Source: Halalkalibacter urbisdiaboli
GTDB lineage: Bacteria; Bacillota; Bacilli; Bacillales; Bacillaceae_D
Direction: 5' to 3'
NCBI RefSeq assembly: GCF_002156385.1
Contig: NZ_MVJM01000003.1
Span: 607,504-671,503 of the forward strand
Length of the DNA: 64,000 nucleotides
In this document: piece by piece, positions 60,021-64,000 of the stretch
Layout: every line of letters starts with the position of its first letter
Position numbering within the stretch: position 1 is the first letter of the stretch
Made by a program: the position numbers and the translations under genes
The notes under the pieces: generated by a model
What the model was told of the DNA's origin: nothing
The model's database searches: none
The model's input: only the letters and a program-made list of their open reading frames with translations

Positions 60021-60755
60021 GTGTTAACAGTTTCCAATTTAGTTGTCCAATACCCTAAATCAAAAGAATCTGCGATTAATCATCTATCACTATCCATTAA
60101 TAAAGGTGAGTTTGTCTGTGTGCTTGGGAAGAGTGGCGCGGGAAAATCAACATTTATTCGCAGTCTTAATGGGTTACAACGGCCAACTTCAGGGTCAATA
60201 CGCTGGGAAGGGATAGAACTAACTTCATTAAGAGAAGCGAAGCTAAGACAACTGCGTTCTGAAATCGTCATGATCTTTCAACACTTTAATTTAATACCGA
60301 GAATGTCGGTGTTTCAAAATACGTTAACAGGTTCCTTTGGAAAAAGGGCTCCCTACAAAAATATCTTTGGCTTGTTCTCAGCCGAAGAAAAAGAAAAGGC
60401 TTATAATGTATTAAAGCAGGTTGAATTATCGGCACATGCGCATAAACGAGTCGAAGCATTAAGTGGCGGGCAAAAGCAGCGTGTTGGAATTGCACGTGCA
60501 CTAATGCAGGAACCGAGAATGCTACTTGGCGATGAACCAGTTGCAAGTTTAGATCCTTCAACCTCGAGGAAGATATTTGAACTTTTAAAGAAGATTCATA
60601 TTGAACGTGAATTAGTAACGATAGTCAATGTGCACGATGTTCAATTGGCAAAAGAGTTTGCGACAAGAATTATTGCGTTTCGGGACGGACACCTAGTTTT
60701 TGATGATTCGCCTAAACAGCTTACAGATGAAATGTTTACGAACATATATGGATAA
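60021..60755 (+). CDS. PhnC-like ABC transporter ATPase
   Basis: 244 aa from GTG 60021 (GGAGGAGAG upstream). Walker A GKSGAGKST (about residues 36-44), Q-loop IFQHFNLI, ABC signature LSGGQKQRVGIARAL, Walker B MLLGDEPVASLD and the switch His in NVHD are all present. It powers the PhnD/PhnE-like importer. Last gene of the operon, followed by a strong terminator. Confidence 0.92.
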   Translation: MLTVSNLVVQYPKSKESAINHLSLSINKGEFVCVLGKSGAGKSTFIRSLNGLQRPTSGSIRWEGIELTSLREAKLRQLRSEIVMIFQHFNLIPRMSVFQNTLTGSFGKRAPYKNIFGLFSAEEKEKAYNVLKQVELSAHAHKRVEALSGGQKQRVGIARALMQEPRMLLGDEPVASLDPSTSRKIFELLKKIHIERELVTIVNVHDVQLAKEFATRIIAFRDGHLVFDDSPKQLTDEMFTNIYG

Positions 60756-60790
60756 AGAAGAAGCAATACTAAATGCTTCTTCTTTTATTT
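60754..60790 (+). terminator. Terminator of the phn-like operon
   Basis: A 12-bp perfect stem (60754-60765 with 60774-60785), loop of eight, T-rich tail. Confidence 0.9.
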
Positions 60791-61021
60791 TTTATCTAAG
60801 TAGGGCGTTGAAAAAATTTAAATGCAAAAATGTATGGTAAAGCAAAAAAAGAGAAGGTAAGGATTATTATTTACCGTATTGACAATGATTTTTTAAAGAC
60901 AATGCTTAATCGATGAAAAATGATATAGAAAAATCTTAGGGTAGTGACTACATTTTTTCTATAAAAATGGTAAGATAGAAGAATAGTTTATTAATTTATT
61001 TAATTAATGAGGTGAGTTTTA

Positions 61022-63004
61022 ATGGGCAAAAGGTTATATCACGGAGCGGCCTATTATCCGGAACTTTGGAGCGAAGAGATTATTGAACAGGATATTATGC
61101 TAATGAAGGAAGCTGGTATAAATGTTGTGCGTATCGGTGAATTTGCATGGCATACGATGGAGCCTGAAGAAGGGAATATCGATTTAGATTTTTTTGTAAA
61201 CGTAATCAAAGAACTTTATGACAATGGGATTGAAACGGTTATGTGTACACCGACGCCGACACCACCAATTTGGTTTACCCATGGTCATCCTGAACGAATG
61301 TATATCGATCAGGATGGGAAGGTGATGGGGCATGGATCACGACAACATGCTTGTACGAATAACGCTTACTTTCGTGAAAAAGCGAACATCATTACGGAGC
61401 ATATTGCAAAAGCGGTAGGAAATCTACCAGGTTTAATTGGATGGCAGATTGATAATGAATTTAAATGCCATGTTAGTGAATGTATGTGTAAGACGTGTAA
61501 ATCACTATGGCATGAGTGGCTAAAAGAACGTTATGGAACTGTTGAGAAATTAAATGAGGCATGGGGAACGAAAATTTGGAGTGAATATTATCATAGCTTC
61601 GAACAAGTACCGCAGCCTGGACCAGCTCCATTTTTACATAACTCTTCTTTGAGTACAATGTATCGACTTTTTTCAATGGAGAAAATCGCAGAGTTTTCGG
61701 ATAGTCAAGCTGAACTGATTCGTAAATATTCGGATGCACCCATTACACATAACAGTAACATTCCTTTTGCTGTAGATAATGAGCGATTGTTTAAGAACTT
61801 GGACTTTGCTTCGTTCGATACGTATGCAACACAGGAAAACAAGGCGAGTTACTTAATGAATTGTGATTTGTGGCGTAATTTTAAACGTGGTCGCGATTTT
61901 TGGATTATGGAAACAAGTACTTCCTATGCTGCCTCTTTAGAAAGCTATGCCAGTCCACATGCAAATGGCTATTTAAGAGCTGAAGCGGTGGCTGCATATG
62001 CATTAGGAGCCGAAGCGTTCTGTTATTGGTTATGGAGACAGCAGCGGGCTGGTTGTGAGCAGCCACATGGCTCTGTCATAAGTGCATGGGGAAAACCGAC
62101 TGTTGGTTATCAAAATGTGTTAGCTGTTGAAGAAATGAGAAAGAAAATTGAGCCTTTTATCGTAACAACAAGACCTAAGCAGCCCGAAGTAGCTGTTACT
62201 TATTCAGATAGGGCAAAAGTGTTTCTACAAACAGAACCTCATCAAGGATTAGATTATCGCGGATTAATTACGAGTTTCTATGAAAGAGTAGTTTCATTAG
62301 GAATTCATCGGGATGTGATTCCTGAGAATGCTAGTTTAGAAGGATATAAGCTTTTGTTTACACCTTTTGTTCAATATATCTCTAAGGAATACATTGATAA
62401 AGCGATAGCATTTGTTGAAGCAGGGGGGACGTGGGTTGTTGGTCCGCTTAGTGGTGGTAGAACGGGAGAACATACGATACACACGAATGCGGCCTTGGGT
62501 GACCTAGAAGAAAAAGTCGGTGTCGAAGCATTATACACGTATCCAATGGACGGAACAGGGGCAATTGGCAACGCCTTTGGAGAAAAAGCACCATTAGGTT
62601 TATGGAGTACGATTTTTGAATATGATGAAAAAACGGCAGTTGGTACAGTAGAAGGTGGTGTATCAGAAGGAAAAGCGTTTATCACAGAATATAAAATAGG
62701 TGACGGGAAAGTGGTCATGCTAGGAGCATTGCCAATAGGTGAAGCGGGAGATAGTCTATTAAAGAAAATGATAAAGCATTATTCGAATGAAGCAGATATT
62801 CCTTCACAAGCCGTGACAAATGGAACCATTGTTGCGCCACGAGTCAATGAAGACTTCGAAACATGGTTTGTCATTAATATGGACGGTAAAGGGGGAACGG
62901 TTACACTTCCTTCAAATGCGGTTGATGGACTCAGTCATGAACGTATATCAAAAGGAGAAATAAACGTTGGTCCGTACGAGTATCGTGTAATTGAATTGCG
63001 ATAA
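61022..63004 (+). CDS. GH42 beta-galactosidase (YesZ-like)
   Basis: 660 aa, without signal peptide, close to B. subtilis YesZ (about 663 aa), which removes galactose from rhamnogalacturonan-type oligosaccharides. GH42 TIM barrel: N terminus LYHGAAYYPELWSEEIIEQD, acid/base Glu in GWQIDNEFKCH, nucleophile Glu in WIMETSTSYA, and a Cys cluster (HVSECMCKTCKSLWH) that binds zinc. A trimerisation domain and C-terminal beta domain (YRVIELR end) follow. It lies 35 kb from the pectin locus, among selenium genes, so it has its own regulation. GAGGTGAG precedes the ATG. Confidence 0.92.
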   Translation: MGKRLYHGAAYYPELWSEEIIEQDIMLMKEAGINVVRIGEFAWHTMEPEEGNIDLDFFVNVIKELYDNGIETVMCTPTPTPPIWFTHGHPERMYIDQDGKVMGHGSRQHACTNNAYFREKANIITEHIAKAVGNLPGLIGWQIDNEFKCHVSECMCKTCKSLWHEWLKERYGTVEKLNEAWGTKIWSEYYHSFEQVPQPGPAPFLHNSSLSTMYRLFSMEKIAEFSDSQAELIRKYSDAPITHNSNIPFAVDNERLFKNLDFASFDTYATQENKASYLMNCDLWRNFKRGRDFWIMETSTSYAASLESYASPHANGYLRAEAVAAYALGAEAFCYWLWRQQRAGCEQPHGSVISAWGKPTVGYQNVLAVEEMRKKIEPFIVTTRPKQPEVAVTYSDRAKVFLQTEPHQGLDYRGLITSFYERVVSLGIHRDVIPENASLEGYKLLFTPFVQYISKEYIDKAIAFVEAGGTWVVGPLSGGRTGEHTIHTNAALGDLEEKVGVEALYTYPMDGTGAIGNAFGEKAPLGLWSTIFEYDEKTAVGTVEGGVSEGKAFITEYKIGDGKVVMLGALPIGEAGDSLLKKMIKHYSNEADIPSQAVTNGTIVAPRVNEDFETWFVINMDGKGGTVTLPSNAVDGLSHERISKGEINVGPYEYRVIELR

Positions 63005-63011
63005 TAGCTAC

Positions 63012-63058
63012 AAGCTATCAGTTGCTATCTTAATGATAGCGACTGATAGCTTGTTTTG
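63012..63058 (+). terminator. Long terminator hairpin after the GH42 gene
   Basis: An approximately 17-bp stem (63012-63029 with 63035-63052, one mismatch) and five-base loop, then TGTTTTGTT. Confidence 0.9.
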
Positions 63059-63189
63059 TTGAACGGTGTCAAAAAACCATATATTTCGCAAATGATAAAC
63101 AAGAAACGAATTGGTGAAGGGATAAGGAGGAAATTTCTGCACATTTATGATAATGTGTTTTTAACGACATGAATTGGAGGGATGAGAAG

Positions 63190-63684
63190 ATGTTACCGAA
63201 AGAAATTGTTACAGCTCTAAATAATCAAATGAACTATGAATTTGAAGCAGCACACTCCTACCTAGCTATGGCTTCATACTTTTCAGCACATGGCTATCAT
63301 GGTTTTGCTAATTTTTATATGGTCCAAGCTGAGGAAGAACGTTTTCATGCGATGAAGTTTTATCACTTCCTTGTTTCAATGGGAGAGCGTCCACATTTCA
63401 AAGCTCTTACTGCTCCAAATAATATGCATGAAAGTCCATTACATATCGCGAAGCAATCACTTGAACAGGAGCAAGCAGTAACCCGAAGTATTTATGCTAT
63501 CATGGATCTTGCGACGGAACATAAGGAGCATGCGACGATCCAATTTTTACATTGGTTTGTTGATGAGCAAGTGGAAGAAGAGGAACTATTCCGTGATATT
63601 ATTCAAAAACTTTCTGGCATAAGTGTTGGCGGTGACTACTTTATGATGATGGATAAAGAATTTGCTGAACGGAAAATGCATTAA
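63190..63684 (+). CDS. Non-heme ferritin
   Basis: 164 aa from ATG 63190 (GGAGGGATGAGAAG upstream). Four-helix-bundle ferritin with ferroxidase ligands: Glu in NYEFEAAHSYL (about 17), Glu and His in AEEERFHAMKF (about 50 and 53), Glu in LEQEQAVTRS (about 94) and Gln in FVDEQVEEEE (about 127), matching FtnA. It oxidises and stores iron in the cytoplasm. It is monocistronic and convergent with selD. Confidence 0.94.
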   Translation: MLPKEIVTALNNQMNYEFEAAHSYLAMASYFSAHGYHGFANFYMVQAEEERFHAMKFYHFLVSMGERPHFKALTAPNNMHESPLHIAKQSLEQEQAVTRSIYAIMDLATEHKEHATIQFLHWFVDEQVEEEELFRDIIQKLSGISVGGDYFMMMDKEFAERKMH

Positions 63685-63694
63685 TGATAGAAAC

Positions 63695-63726
63695 AAAAGG
63701 ACGCTTGTCACCCAAGCGTCCTTTTA
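63695..63726. terminator. Bidirectional terminator between ferritin and selD
   Basis: A 13-bp perfect stem (63695-63707 with 63713-63725) with A and T tracts in its arms. Confidence 0.92.
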
Positions 63727-63735
63727 TAATCTAAG

Positions 63736-64000
63736 TTACATTACTTTTATTGCATGTTCACCTTTCTCAACAACTCGTCCGATTATTGTCGCGTGCGCTT
63801 CGTCACCATGCATCGCGTTCACATAGGAGTTTGCCTCGTCTTCCGTTAGGCTAATGAGTAGCCCACCAGATGTAATTGCATCACATAAAATGCTTTTCTC
63901 CACGTCTGTGACTGTTTCCGAATAAAAAACTGAGTCGGCAAGCCAACGTTCATTTGCTTTCGAGCCCCCAGGAATGATTCCCTTTTCTGCAAGCTCTTGT
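63736..64000 (-). CDS. selD: Selenide, water dikinase (selenophosphate synthase), C-terminal part
   Basis: The 88 codons in the window read QELAEKGIIPGGSKANERW and later SILCDAITSGGLLISLTEDEA, HATIIGRVVEKGEHAIKV. This is the SelD C terminus; CDAITSGGLL corresponds to the conserved D-P-Q-T-S-G-G-L-L. It makes selenophosphate from selenide and ATP, the selenium donor for Sec-tRNA and, if present, selenosugar. The N terminus with its catalytic Cys/Sec lies beyond the window edge. Confidence 0.92.
   Translation of the reverse strand, partial: QELAEKGIIPGGSKANERWLADSVFYSETVTDVEKSILCDAITSGGLLISLTEDEANSYVNAMHGDEAHATIIGRVVEKGEHAIKVM

Noticed and set aside
1-64000. CRISPR arrays and rRNA genes
   Set aside because: No regularly spaced identical repeats with unique spacers and no rRNA sequence were seen. 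The only tRNA found is tRNA-Sec.

Overview
This is a low-GC Gram-positive chromosome segment from a spore-forming, probably pectin-degrading Bacillaceae relative. Evidence includes a Spo0E-like protein, CcdC with a YneK-type neighbour, alanine dehydrogenase, strong Bacillus-type ribosome binding sites, CcpA cre sites and a Bacillus-type LexA box. I cannot name the species; an alkaliphilic Bacillus lineage is only a guess.

Layout. 1-3.1 kb is housekeeping: spo0E-like, ccdC, yneK-like, a membrane protein and ald. 3.3-9.1 kb is decayed and mobile DNA: an IS4-family transposase with two frameshifts, a ComEA-like HhH remnant, an N-terminally truncated secreted protein, a tyrosine recombinase and an intact IS3/IS150-type element. 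9.3-10.7 kb holds GNAT, Nudix and two small genes. 10.9-26.1 kb is a pectin/rhamnogalacturonan-I locus: oligogalacturonate lyase, PL26/YetA-like exolyase, lplABC-type importer, membrane-bound AraC regulator (YesS type), GH106 rhamnosidase, YesU, DUF624 and a DeoR regulator, with three cre sites. A GH42 beta-galactosidase of YesZ size lies apart at 61 kb. 26.2-30.6 kb holds PhzF, a membrane-anchored Mrr-type nuclease, a CLC channel, DinB and DUF2798 genes. A structured dispersed repeat occurs at 18.6 and 27.8 kb, with related single hairpins elsewhere.

31,456-54,417 is a 23 kb integrative element inserted in selC, the selenocysteine tRNA gene, and bounded by a perfect 65-bp direct repeat of the tRNA 3' half. 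It has an inward-facing tyrosine recombinase at each end, Xre repressors, an FtsK/HerA-type DNA pump with a Replic_Relax protein, a winged-helix protein followed by two sets of iteron-like repeats, a tape-measure protein with no capsid, portal or terminase genes, an Ntn-hydrolase-like protein, a PIN toxin module, a serine recombinase with a res-like site, and an AT-rich HEPN-like cargo gene. A 1.1 kb gene-free stretch carries three tandem hairpins of the same architecture but different stem sequences, next to a LexA-box promoter.

Right of the element is the selenium locus: selC, selB, a glycosyltransferase overlapping selB that resembles the selenosugar synthase SenB, a one-permease PhnD/E/C-like ABC transporter and, at the window edge, the 3' end of selD. 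GH42 and ferritin genes lie between. selA is not in the window.
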